A stretch of 20,302 bases of DNA from JBDTVS01 sp040007095 (lineage in GTDB: Bacteria; Acidobacteriota; Vicinamibacteria; Vicinamibacterales; CAVVIG01), in assembly GCA_040007095.1 (NCBI GenBank), contig JBDTVS010000017.1, positions 1 to 20,302 on the forward strand, read 5' to 3'. Under the pieces are notes generated by a model. The model was not told where the DNA came from, ran no database searches, and saw nothing but the letters and a program-made list of their open reading frames with translations. Shown here piece after piece: positions 11,594 to 18,730 of the stretch. Each line of letters starts with the position of its first letter. Within the stretch, counting starts at the first letter, position 1. The position numbers were made by a program, and so were the translations under genes.

Positions 11594-14060
11594 CGTCGAG
11601 GCGTTCCTCGATCTCCGGATCCTTGGGCTCGTCGGAGGCCGAATCTTTGTCGGGATGCCGCGACCACCGTCTGGCAGTCATCCCGACGACGACGAGGCCG
11701 ACGGCGCCGACCCCGTACGGCACGAGCCAGGCGAGGCGATTGAAACCCTTGTCGATAGGCGACCGCAGGAACTGCTGCCCGCCGAACTGTGCGATGAAGT
11801 GGGAGATGATTTCTTCGTGGGTCTTCCCCAGGTCCACCTGCGCCCGGAGCTCTCCGCGCATCTGATCGGCCTGCCCGCACACGCACTTCGACAATGCCTC
11901 GTGCTCGCACCCGCCGCACGTGCAGCCGATCTCGTCGCGCATCTGCCCTTCGAGCGCGTTCTTGGCTGGCTGCATCAGGCCGGTGCCAGCCTCGTGCTGC
12001 GCCAGGAGCGACGCCGAAGACAGCCACAGCATCAGCAGCAGCGCCGCACCGGTCGCCGTTGCAGAGGCCGTGCCGGCCGCCGCCTCGGGCAGCTTGGCGA
12101 GCGCGAACGCGTACGTCCGCTCGGGCAGCAGTGCGATGCCGGTCCCAATCGCCATCACCGCGAACCCGAACCAGATCCAATCCACCAGCGGATTCACGTT
12201 GATCTGCAGGCTGGCCGACTGAGCGGCCAGATCACTTGGCTGGAAGGCCAGGACGATGTAGAGATCTTCGGCAAACGAGCGACGAATGGCGACGGCGGTG
12301 GTCGGCTCCGACTCGTGTTTCCGGAAGAAGTATTTTCCCGGGTACATCGTGTCGATTTGCTTGCCGCCCTTGAACACGCTGATGTAGGCCGTCACCATCT
12401 GCTTCTGGCCGTCGTCGCTGACCTTCACGGCGTCGTTGCGCAGCGTGTAATCGCCGAGCGTCGTCTGCTGACCGAGCTTCAACTGCAGCTGCGTCTCTTT
12501 CTTGAAACCGGTGCCCGCGAAGCCGAGAAACATGAGCATGATGCCCAGGTGCACGATGTAGCCGCCGTAGCGCCGCTTGTTGCGGCCGACGAGCCCGACG
12601 AGCGCGGTGAAGATATCGGTGCCGGTCACGCCGCGCCGCACGTTGGCGCCCCGCCAGAATTCCTGCAGGATCGTCCCGGTCACGAAGGCCGAAAGCGCAA
12701 AGCAGATCCCCGACGACCAGATGCGGACCCCGAACGCCACGACCGCGCCACCGGTGACCAATGCCGCGAGCGTCGGCCACAGGAACTGATCGCGAAGATT
12801 GCTCAGCGTGGCTTTCCGCCAGGCGAGCAGTGGGCCGAAGCCGGTCAAGAACAACATGAACAGGCCGATTGGCAACATCCACTTGTTGAAGAACGGCGGA
12901 CCAACGGTGAGGCGGTTGCCCGTCACCGCCTCGCTCAGTGTCGGGAACATCGTGGCGAACAGGACGAAGATCGCCGAGAACAACAGGACCCAGTTGTTCA
13001 CCAGGAACGCGGCCTCTCGCGAGACCCACGAGTCGAGCTCGTTACGGGCGCGCAGCAGCGGCAGCCGGTAAATCACCAGGCCGAAGCTGAACGTCAGGAT
13101 GACGACCATGAACCCGGTGAACAGCTTCGCCAGAATCGGATCCGATCCAAACGCGTGCACCGACTGCACGACGCCCGATCGCGTCATGAACGTCCCGAAG
13201 ATGGTGAGGAAGAACGTGAGAATGACCAGCGTCACGTTCCAGATGCGCAGCATGCTGCGGCGCTCCTGAACGATGACCGAGTGCAGGAACGCCGTCGCCG
13301 TGAACCACGGCAGCAACCCGGCGTTCTCGACCGGATCCCAGCCCCAGAAGCCGCCCCAGCCGAGCACCTCGTACGCCCAGATCATGCCGAGCGTCAGGCC
13401 GAACGACAGGAAGATCCAGCTGAACATCGTCCAGCGCCTCACGGCGCGCAGCCACGAATCGTCGAGGTGCCCGGTAATGAGCGCCGCCATCCCGAACGCG
13501 TACGGGATCGTCATGCCAACGAAGCCGGTATACAGCGAGGGCGGGTGAATCACCATCCAGTAGTTCTGAAGCAGAGGATTCAGCCCGCGGCCGTCAGCCG
13601 GCACCTCGGTCAGAAACGTCGTGAACGGATTCCTGTGCACCACCATCAAGTACAGGAAAAACATCTGCACCGTGGAGATGACCGCGACGACATACGGGAT
13701 CAGCTCGCGATGGCGCTCGCGGTTCACGAACACCGCGATTGAACCGAACACCGACAGCAGGAACACCCAGAACATGATCGAGCCGTCGAGACCGCCCCAA
13801 TACGACGTGATCCGGTAGAACAGCGGCTGCACGCTGTCGGAGTAGTCGTGGACGTACTTGATGGAATAGTCGCCGACGAGGAACGCGTTGACGATGACGC
13901 CGGACGCCACGGTCATCAGCGCCGCCACCAGATAGAACGCGCCGATGCCGCTCTCGATCAGCCGCCGCGCACCCCGTCGCGCGCCGACCACGGAGATCAC
14001 GCCGGCGTAGCTGCAGACGACAAACGCGGAGAGCAGCAGGAATGTGCCCAGTGAAGCCAT
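11571..14060 (-). CDS. ccmF: CcmF-CcmH fusion: cytochrome c heme lyase
   Basis: CcmF accepts heme from CcmE and joins it to apocytochrome c; CcmH is the membrane-tethered thiol protein that presents reduced CXXCH. Residues 1-650 are CcmF: many membrane helices, the heme motif WGGFWGWDPVENA (235-247), conserved histidines in VIHPPSLYTG and YIVHLG, and a periplasmic C-terminal loop. Residues 690-829 match CcmH (LGKTHEEIISHFIAQFG, then a membrane helix). In place of the usual LRCxxCQ there is a six-residue-spaced cluster with Cys713, 715, 718, 726 and 728 (CTCGGC...CVC). The two are joined by a signal-like helix (ALLLMLWLSSASLLA). An upstream GGAG six bases before the ATG supports this start. 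The fusion is uninterrupted in one frame, so it is not a sequencing join. Confidence 0.93.
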   Translation of the reverse strand: MASLGTFLLLSAFVVCSYAGVISVVGARRGARRLIESGIGAFYLVAALMTVASGVIVNAFLVGDYSIKYVHDYSDSVQPLFYRITSYWGGLDGSIMFWVFLLSVFGSIAVFVNRERHRELIPYVVAVISTVQMFFLYLMVVHRNPFTTFLTEVPADGRGLNPLLQNYWMVIHPPSLYTGFVGMTIPYAFGMAALITGHLDDSWLRAVRRWTMFSWIFLSFGLTLGMIWAYEVLGWGGFWGWDPVENAGLLPWFTATAFLHSVIVQERRSMLRIWNVTLVILTFFLTIFGTFMTRSGVVQSVHAFGSDPILAKLFTGFMVVILTFSFGLVIYRLPLLRARNELDSWVSREAAFLVNNWVLLFSAIFVLFATMFPTLSEAVTGNRLTVGPPFFNKWMLPIGLFMLFLTGFGPLLAWRKATLSNLRDQFLWPTLAALVTGGAVVAFGVRIWSSGICFALSAFVTGTILQEFWRGANVRRGVTGTDIFTALVGLVGRNKRRYGGYIVHLGIMLMFLGFAGTGFKKETQLQLKLGQQTTLGDYTLRNDAVKVSDDGQKQMVTAYISVFKGGKQIDTMYPGKYFFRKHESEPTTAVAIRRSFAEDLYIVLAFQPSDLAAQSASLQINVNPLVDWIWFGFAVMAIGTGIALLPERTYAFALAKLPEAAAGTASATATGAALLLMLWLSSASLLAQHEAGTGLMQPAKNALEGQMRDEIGCTCGGCEHEALSKCVCGQADQMRGELRAQVDLGKTHEEIISHFIAQFGGQQFLRSPIDKGFNRLAWLVPYGVGAVGLVVVGMTARRWSRHPDKDSASDEPKDPEIEERLDDELRNLD

Positions 14061-14081
14061 GGCGATCTCCGTCGGGCGTGG

Positions 14082-14513
14082 TTAACTTTTGGAAGCCGAA
14101 GCCGCCGCTTCGTACTTCGACGGACACTTGGCCACGACGCCGTCCTTGACGACATGAAACCCGTCGGGCCCGAGTTGTCCCTTCAACACGACCTCGGCCT
14201 CGTCCTTGAACGTGTCGGGCACGATGCCCGTATACGACACATCCACGACGCCGCCGGACTCGCTCGCGCGCGCCGGGTTGTTCTGCACCTTGAATTTCCA
14301 CTCGAGCGTGTCGGGCTTGCGGAGCCGGGAGCCGGGCACGACGTAGCCCTTCAGCTGCAGCGGCTTTCCTTCCCAGGCCTGCCGCTGGGGCAGGACCTCG
14401 TCGACATACTTGAAGTATTCAGTCCCGTCTCGCAGCGTCGACCACAAGAGGCCGGTGAACGCCAGCACGAGAACGGCACTCGTGAGCCCAACCTTGATAT
14501 ATCGATGTGTCAT
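14082..14513 (-). CDS. ccmE: Cytochrome c maturation heme chaperone CcmE, CXXXY type
   Basis: CcmE is a membrane-anchored periplasmic chaperone that holds heme covalently between CcmC and CcmF. The 143-residue product has one N-terminal membrane helix (KVGLTSAVLVLAFTGLLW, about 7-24) and the OB-fold beta strands (LQLKGYVVPGS, EWKFKVQN, VDVSYTGIVPD, EAEVVLKGQL). The heme site reads AKCPSKY: Cys130 stands where the proteobacterial protein has its heme-binding histidine, with Tyr134 kept. The CXXXY form is known from Desulfovibrio and archaea. The ATG at 14513 gives the right anchor length; in-frame codons further upstream overlap maf. The gene is 43 bp after maf and 21 bp before ccmF-ccmH. Confidence 0.94.
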   Translation of the reverse strand: MTHRYIKVGLTSAVLVLAFTGLLWSTLRDGTEYFKYVDEVLPQRQAWEGKPLQLKGYVVPGSRLRKPDTLEWKFKVQNNPARASESGGVVDVSYTGIVPDTFKDEAEVVLKGQLGPDGFHVVKDGVVAKCPSKYEAAASASKS

Positions 14514-14556
14514 AAGGACTTCTGGGAAAGATGGAACAGTGTTCAGAATAGCCCGA

Positions 14557-15210
14557 CTACTCTGCTGATGCAAGGCGCTCCAGCCAGCCCGTGACCGCGC
14601 AGACCGGCAAGCCGACCACGTTTGCGTAGGAACCCTCGATTCGTGAGATAAATCGCGACGCCAGGCCCTGGATGGCATACCCGCCGGCCTTGTCCAGCCC
14701 TTCACCGCTCTCGCGATACCACTCGACGTCCCCCTCGTTCAATGAGACGAAATCCACCGCTGTCGTTTCGACGCCGCCAAGCTCGCGATGGTTTCGCCGC
14801 AGACTCACACCGGTCAGCACCACGTGCCGGCGACCCGACAAGCGCCGCAGCATCCGCGCGGCGTCCAACGGGTCGCGGGGTTTCAGCAGAATGTCGTCGC
14901 CGACCACCACGGTCGTGTCGGCGCCAAGCACGACCAGCTCTTCAGGTAAACCTGGCCTGCCCTGCGAGCGCCCTATCGGTACCGACGCTCCCTGCTGCCC
15001 CGCCGGCCCGGCAGGCTCCAGGAGAATCGCCTGCGCCCGCGCCGATTTCTCCAGCGCCAGTCTTCGGACGTAGGTCGCCGGGTGCTCTCCAGGGCGGACC
15101 GACTCGTCGATCTCGACGGCCAGCGTGTCGAAGCTGAAGCCGGCTGCACTCAGAAGCTCCGCGCGCCGGGGGGACGCCGATGCAAGCACCAGTCTCACGG
15201 CCGTGATCAT
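14557..15210 (-). CDS. maf: Maf-like nucleoside triphosphate pyrophosphatase
   Basis: Hydrolyses dTTP, UTP or modified nucleotides to monophosphates, preventing misincorporation. The 217-residue product has the family motifs in order: LASASPRRAELL (9-20), the VEIDES block (32-37), GADTTV (96-101), a KPRDPLDAARMLRRLSG stretch, and DKAGGYAIQGLASRF. It is longer than the usual 190-200 residues because of an extra segment at about residues 65-91 (GPAGQQGASVPIGRSQGRPG) between two conserved helices. The ATG at 15210 is chosen; a GTG a few codons in would also serve. It heads the minus-strand cluster and is divergent from the DUF721 gene with a 122-bp gap in which I see no convincing promoter. Confidence 0.92.
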   Translation of the reverse strand: MITAVRLVLASASPRRAELLSAAGFSFDTLAVEIDESVRPGEHPATYVRRLALEKSARAQAILLEPAGPAGQQGASVPIGRSQGRPGLPEELVVLGADTTVVVGDDILLKPRDPLDAARMLRRLSGRRHVVLTGVSLRRNHRELGGVETTAVDFVSLNEGDVEWYRESGEGLDKAGGYAIQGLASRFISRIEGSYANVVGLPVCAVTGWLERLASAE

Positions 15211-15332
15211 AGTCGTATGCGCAATTCCGCTTCAGAACGTGGTTCGAGCCGGACTGAACCGCGAGGCCGACTCCTGAGAGGCAACGTCGGCGCGCCGGGC
15301 GAGGGCCGTGGCGGAATGGTAGGATTGCCGAA

Positions 15333-15620
15333 ATGATGCGACCGCTCACGCATGGGCTCCCGGGTGCGCTCGCCACGTTGCTGCACGGCGTTCCGATCTC
15401 TCACGGCATGGTGGACTTCGCGTGGACGGTCGCGGTCGGCGCAGCGGTCCACCGCGTGACGTCGGTCCGGCTCGAGCAGCGCGTGCTGATCGTTGAAGTG
15501 CCCGACCAGAATTGGGACCGCGAGATCACCCGCTCGAAGCCTGTCATCCTTGCCCGCTTGCAGACACTGCTCGGGCGCGACGCGGTTGCCGAGATTCAGA
15601 TTCGCAAACATCCGCGGTGA
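15333..15620 (+). CDS. DUF721/DciA-like protein
   Basis: A 95-residue protein with the DUF721 pattern: an alpha helix (FAWTVAVGAAVHRVTSV), then VRLEQRVLIVEVPDQNWDREI and a helical end with LLGRDAVAEIQIR. This corresponds to the RLxxGxLxVxVxSxxWxxEL core of the family. DciA proteins load or operate the replicative helicase DnaB in bacteria that lack DnaC/DnaI; small DUF721 proteins such as this one are assigned to the family only by domain. Two ATG codons (15333 and 15336) are equally possible; no strong ribosome binding site is visible. It is divergent from maf and 73 bp upstream of the thiolase gene. Confidence 0.75.
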   Translation: MMRPLTHGLPGALATLLHGVPISHGMVDFAWTVAVGAAVHRVTSVRLEQRVLIVEVPDQNWDREITRSKPVILARLQTLLGRDAVAEIQIRKHPR

Positions 15621-15693
15621 ACCAGCCAAGGTGGCGTCTCTTGACCGGTAGGTGCCTCGGGTCGGTCACGCCGCCAGTGGGTGCTCGCGAAAC

Positions 15694-16875
15694 ATGCATG
15701 AAGCGGTGATCGTCGGCGCGGTCCGGACTCCCACGGGAAAATTTCGCGGGGCCTTGAAGGACTTTCCTGCGACCGAACTCGGCGCGCTGGTCGTCGCCGA
15801 AGCGGTTCGTCGCGCGGGGATCGACCCTGGGCTGGTCGACGAGTGCATCATGGGCAATGTGATCGGCGCCGGTCTGGGACAGAACCCCGCGAGACAGGCC
15901 GCGCTTCGAGGCGGCCTGGGCGACCACGTTGCGGCGGTGACCATCAACAAAGTGTGTGGCTCCGGACTGAAGGCGGTGATGCTCGCCTCCCAGGGTATCG
16001 CCGTGGGCGACGTCGAGGTCGTCGTCGCCGGAGGCATGGAATCGATGAGCCGCGCGCCGTACCTGCTGCCGCACGTGCGGGAAGGCTGGCGGATGGGACC
16101 TGGAGAGGTCGTCGACGCGATGATCCGCGACGGTCTGTGGTGCGCCTTCGAGCAGTGCCACATGGGCAACGCCGGCGAGGTGGTGGCCGAGACGTACTCG
16201 GTCGATCGAGAGGCGCAGGACGTCTATGCCGCCCGGAGCCACCAGAAGGCTGCGGCCGCTGAAGACGCTGGCGCGTTCGACGATGAAATCCTGCCGGTGA
16301 TGGTTGCGCAGAAAAAAGGGCCCCCGAAGATTGTGAGCCGCGACGAATCCATTCGGCGCGACACGAGCGTCGAATCGCTCATGGCGCTGAAGCCCGCATT
16401 CAAGACGGGCGGTACGGTCACAGCCGGCAATGCGCCCGGCGTGAGCGACGGCGCGTCGGCGCTCGTCGTGATCGCGGCCGAGCGCGCGAAGGCTCTCGGC
16501 CTTGCGCCCATGGCGCGCATCGTCGGTCAAGCCACCAGTGGGCTCGCGCCACGTCTGGTGTTGATGACCCCCGTCGAGGCCGTGCGCAAGTTGGCGGCAA
16601 AGACCGGCTGGGATCTCGCCGATGTCGACCTCTTCGAACTGAACGAAGCATTTTCCGCGCAGGCCGTCGCCGTCATACGAGCGCTCGGAATCGATCCCGA
16701 TCGGGTGAACGTCAACGGCGGCGCTGTGGCGCTCGGACATGCCATCGGATCCAGCGGCGCTCGGGTACTGACAACCCTGTTGTACGCGCTGGCGCGCCGC
16801 GGGCTGAAGCGCGGAATCGCGACCCTGTGCCTGGGCGGCGGCAACGGCGTCGCCCTGGCGATTGAAAGAGTCTAG
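15694..16875 (+). CDS. Acetyl-CoA C-acetyltransferase (thiolase)
   Basis: Condenses two acetyl-CoA to acetoacetyl-CoA, or cleaves 3-ketoacyl-CoA in the reverse direction. The 393-residue product has the nucleophile Cys88 in NKVCGSGLKAV, GGMESMSRAPYLL, NEAF (317-320), His349 in ALGHAIGSSGAR and the second catalytic Cys379 in CLGGGNGVA, all as in the AtoB/PhaA/ThlA group. The biosynthetic-type MESMSRAPYLL block favours acetoacetyl-CoA formation or short-chain use. The ATG at 15694 places the conserved EAVIVGAVRTPTGKF at the N-terminus, so upstream codons in the frame are not used. A dehydrogenase of the next step (17050-17916) follows on the same strand, 174 bp away, pointing to butyrate/crotonyl-CoA-type or beta-oxidation metabolism. 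Confidence 0.95.
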   Translation: MHEAVIVGAVRTPTGKFRGALKDFPATELGALVVAEAVRRAGIDPGLVDECIMGNVIGAGLGQNPARQAALRGGLGDHVAAVTINKVCGSGLKAVMLASQGIAVGDVEVVVAGGMESMSRAPYLLPHVREGWRMGPGEVVDAMIRDGLWCAFEQCHMGNAGEVVAETYSVDREAQDVYAARSHQKAAAAEDAGAFDDEILPVMVAQKKGPPKIVSRDESIRRDTSVESLMALKPAFKTGGTVTAGNAPGVSDGASALVVIAAERAKALGLAPMARIVGQATSGLAPRLVLMTPVEAVRKLAAKTGWDLADVDLFELNEAFSAQAVAVIRALGIDPDRVNVNGGAVALGHAIGSSGARVLTTLLYALARRGLKRGIATLCLGGGNGVALAIERV

Positions 16876-16899
16876 TGGACGGTCTCCTCGGAATGACTA

Positions 16900-16924
16900 C
16901 CGGCCGCTCCGTTGTCGCGGCCGG
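16900..16924. repeat. Perfect 8-bp hairpin between thiolase and dehydrogenase genes
   Basis: CCGGCCGC (16900-16907) and GCGGCCGG (16917-16924) are perfect complements around a 9-base loop, 25 bases after the thiolase stop. There is no T-run, so it may be an mRNA-stabilising or weak termination hairpin. A repeated GGACAGGCCA follows at 16969-16978 and 16993-17002. Confidence 0.55.
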
Positions 16925-17049
16925 AAAATCGCGGTCAACACCGGGGTCAAATGGCACTGCTTCAGCGGGGACAGGCCACTGGTCGCTTCGCTGGACAGGC
17001 CATCGTTTCGGACGGGCCTCTTTTCGCCGTTGTCGTTGAGCCGGCTGTT

Positions 17050-17916
17050 ATGGAGATACGAACCGTCGGCGTCGTCGGCGCGGGGACAATGGGCCATGGC
17101 ATTGCGCAGGTCTTCGCGCAGGCGGGACTTGCCGTACGTCTCGTCGATGTCGAGGCGTCGATGCTCGAACGAGCCCGCGTGGCGATGTCGAGGAGCCTCG
17201 GTAAGTTTGTCGAGAAGGGGACGCTGAGTGCGGTCGAGCGCGACCAGACCCTGGCCCGCGTGTCGATGTCCACGTCGATCGAGGACCTGGCGGAGGCCGA
17301 CTATCTGGTCGAGGCCATCATCGAGGAGGTCGAGGCGAAGCGCGCGCTGTTCCGGACCCTCGATCGCATCGCGAAAACGGAGGCGATCGTCGCGTCGAAC
17401 ACCTCGTCGATTTCGATCACGACGCTGGCGTCGGCCACGGCGCGCGCCGACCGGGTGCTCGGTATGCATTTCATGAATCCCGTGCCGCTGATGCCGCTCG
17501 TGGAATTGGTGCGCGGTGAATGGACCTCGCCGGCCTCGCTGATGATCGCCCACCAATTGTGCGATCGACTGGGCAAGACGGCCGTCGACGCCGCGGATTT
17601 TCCCGGCTTCATCTCGAATCGGATTCTGATGCCGATGATCAACGAGGCGATCTACGCGGTGATGGAGGGGGTCGGCACGCCGGAAGCGATCGACACGGTG
17701 CTGACGCTCGGGATGAATCACCCGATGGGCCCGCTGACGCTCGCCGACTTCATCGGACTCGATGTGTGCCTGGCCATCATGCAGGTGCTGCACGAGGGCT
17801 TCGGCGACTCAAAGTACCGGCCGTGTCCCCTGCTGCGCCGGATGGTCGCCGCGGGTCGGCTGGGTCGAAAGTCCGGCCAGGGCTTTTACTCGTATCAGCC
17901 ACAGCGCAGCCAGTAG
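17050..17916 (+). CDS. 3-hydroxybutyryl/3-hydroxyacyl-CoA dehydrogenase
   Basis: Oxidises 3-hydroxyacyl-CoA to 3-ketoacyl-CoA with NAD(P), or the reverse. The 288-residue product has a Rossmann fold with GAGTMG (10-15), a serine-rich SNTSSISIT substrate site, and the catalytic His140 in GMHFMNPVP with its paired Glu152. The FISNRILMPMINEA helix and a C-terminal domain ending KSGQGFYSY are also present. Length and order match the Hbd/PaaH single-domain type. ATG at 17050 puts the nucleotide motif at the normal distance from the start; the frame is open further upstream but without similarity. It probably works with the thiolase upstream. Its last 108 bp are overlapped by the convergent hydrolase-like gene on the other strand. 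Confidence 0.95.
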   Translation: MEIRTVGVVGAGTMGHGIAQVFAQAGLAVRLVDVEASMLERARVAMSRSLGKFVEKGTLSAVERDQTLARVSMSTSIEDLAEADYLVEAIIEEVEAKRALFRTLDRIAKTEAIVASNTSSISITTLASATARADRVLGMHFMNPVPLMPLVELVRGEWTSPASLMIAHQLCDRLGKTAVDAADFPGFISNRILMPMINEAIYAVMEGVGTPEAIDTVLTLGMNHPMGPLTLADFIGLDVCLAIMQVLHEGFGDSKYRPCPLLRRMVAAGRLGRKSGQGFYSYQPQRSQ

Positions 17917-18438
17917 CGGTATTAACAGCGCGGTCTCCCACGCCATCGCGAGAACATTTGTCTGCACGCTGGCGACCGAAAGAAACTGTCGGCGTTCGGT
18001 CTGCGAGAACAGGTCGACGCCTGAAATAAACCAGGTTCGACTGAACGGCCAGAGCATCTGCAGGCCGGCCGGAGCGGTCCTGTCGATGCCGAGCCAGTCA
18101 AACAATAAATGCGAGGCATACGCGGCGCCGCACATCAACGCCACGCGAGTCGGGGTCAGGCCGGACCGCCGCGTGACCCACCCTGTCACGACCGCCGCGA
18201 CAATAGTCACGATAGCGACGGCCGTGACGCTATGAGTCGCCGTCCGGTGCGCTGAAAGGAACAGGTCAGCGTCCGGCGCAACGGCAAGGCCGGCGCAGGT
18301 CAAGGTCAGCGCGCCGCCGGCGCGCCGGTAGAACGATTCGCCTTGGCCGGCTGTGCGCGATGTGGGGGCGCCCGGGAGAAGATCGACGGCCCAGCACGCG
18401 GCGATGCCGCCAAGGGCGTGACCTAAAGGGCTGGGCAT
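17809..18438 (-). CDS. Membrane-bound metal-dependent hydrolase-like protein (YdjM/DUF457 type)
   Basis: The 209-residue product starts MPSPLGHALGG, the family N-terminus. It has the metal-site motifs PDADLF and HRTATHSV (with the expected ATHS core), followed by a membrane helix and YASHLLFDWLG. Several hydrophobic helices follow. Biochemical function of the family is largely unknown; E. coli YdjM is LexA-regulated. ATG at 18438 is the one that best fits the family; further ATGs lie at 18447 and 18456. The C-terminal 36 codons run into hbd from the opposite strand, so the last stretch (about ALAGLSTQPTRG onward) is probably not a conserved domain. The gene is divergent from recA. Confidence 0.8.
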   Translation of the reverse strand: MPSPLGHALGGIAACWAVDLLPGAPTSRTAGQGESFYRRAGGALTLTCAGLAVAPDADLFLSAHRTATHSVTAVAIVTIVAAVVTGWVTRRSGLTPTRVALMCGAAYASHLLFDWLGIDRTAPAGLQMLWPFSRTWFISGVDLFSQTERRQFLSVASVQTNVLAMAWETALLIPLLAALWLIRVKALAGLSTQPTRGDHPAQQGTRPVL

Positions 18439-18521
18439 GTGCTTCATTTCTACCATCACTTCGGCAAAGACTGGTGGGAAAAACTGCCACATCCGCCTGT
18501 AGAGGCGAAAGTCTATGTATT

Positions 18522-18550
18522 TGTAACTGTTTGATTGATAAGTTGTTACA
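18522..18550. promoter_or_regulatory. Candidate operator: 6-bp inverted repeat in the recA/hydrolase intergenic region
   Basis: TGTAAC (18522-18527) and GTTACA (18545-18550) are perfect complements 17 bases apart in an AT-rich stretch. It lies just upstream of the recA -35 and also ahead of the divergent hydrolase gene. It is not the E. coli LexA box, CTGT-N8-ACAG, nor the Bacillus one. It could bind an unidentified regulator. Confidence 0.35.
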
Positions 18551-18573
18551 GACGTCAATTCACATTTTGGCGC

Positions 18574-18602
18574 TTGACTTTCGCCCGGCACGAATCTAGA
18601 AT
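18574..18602 (+). promoter_or_regulatory. Sigma-70 promoter of recA
   Basis: TTGACT (18574-18579), a 17-base spacer and TAGAAT (18597-18602) form a near-consensus promoter. It gives a leader of roughly 120 bases to the ATG at 18731, containing the 13-bp tandem repeat. Confidence 0.75.
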
Positions 18603-18667
18603 ACGCGAGCCTTGAAATCACCCCCAAGCGATCGAACTGAACGACGGAATGAAGAAGCTGGAATCAA

Positions 18668-18693
18668 GAAATCGAATCACGAAATCGAATCAC
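18668..18693 (+). repeat. 13-bp tandem repeat in the recA leader
   Basis: GAAATCGAATCAC is present twice head to tail (18668-18680 and 18681-18693) and is followed by a partial third copy, GAAG. It lies in the transcribed leader between the promoter and the recA ribosome binding site. Confidence 0.8.
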
Positions 18694-18730
18694 GAAGTCA
18701 GAGTGAACATCTGCGCGAAGGGAGCGAGTT

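Noticed and set aside
11328..13742. An 804-codon open frame on the plus strand opposite ccmF-ccmH
   Set aside because: It is the antisense of a clearly recognised gene, low in hydrophobic residues and rich in Arg, His, Gln and Glu, as expected of high-GC antisense frames.
15544..16740. A 398-codon minus-strand frame opposite the thiolase gene
   Set aside because: It is antisense to a thiolase with all catalytic motifs; the translation has no domain pattern.
16969..17002. GGACAGGCCA repeated twice as a possible REP/RAYT element
   Set aside because: The copies are direct, not inverted, and short; no RAYT gene or further copies were seen in the window.
16897..17793. A 298-codon minus-strand frame opposite the hydroxyacyl-CoA dehydrogenase
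   Set aside because: Antisense shadow; it is His/Arg/Asp-rich and without motifs.
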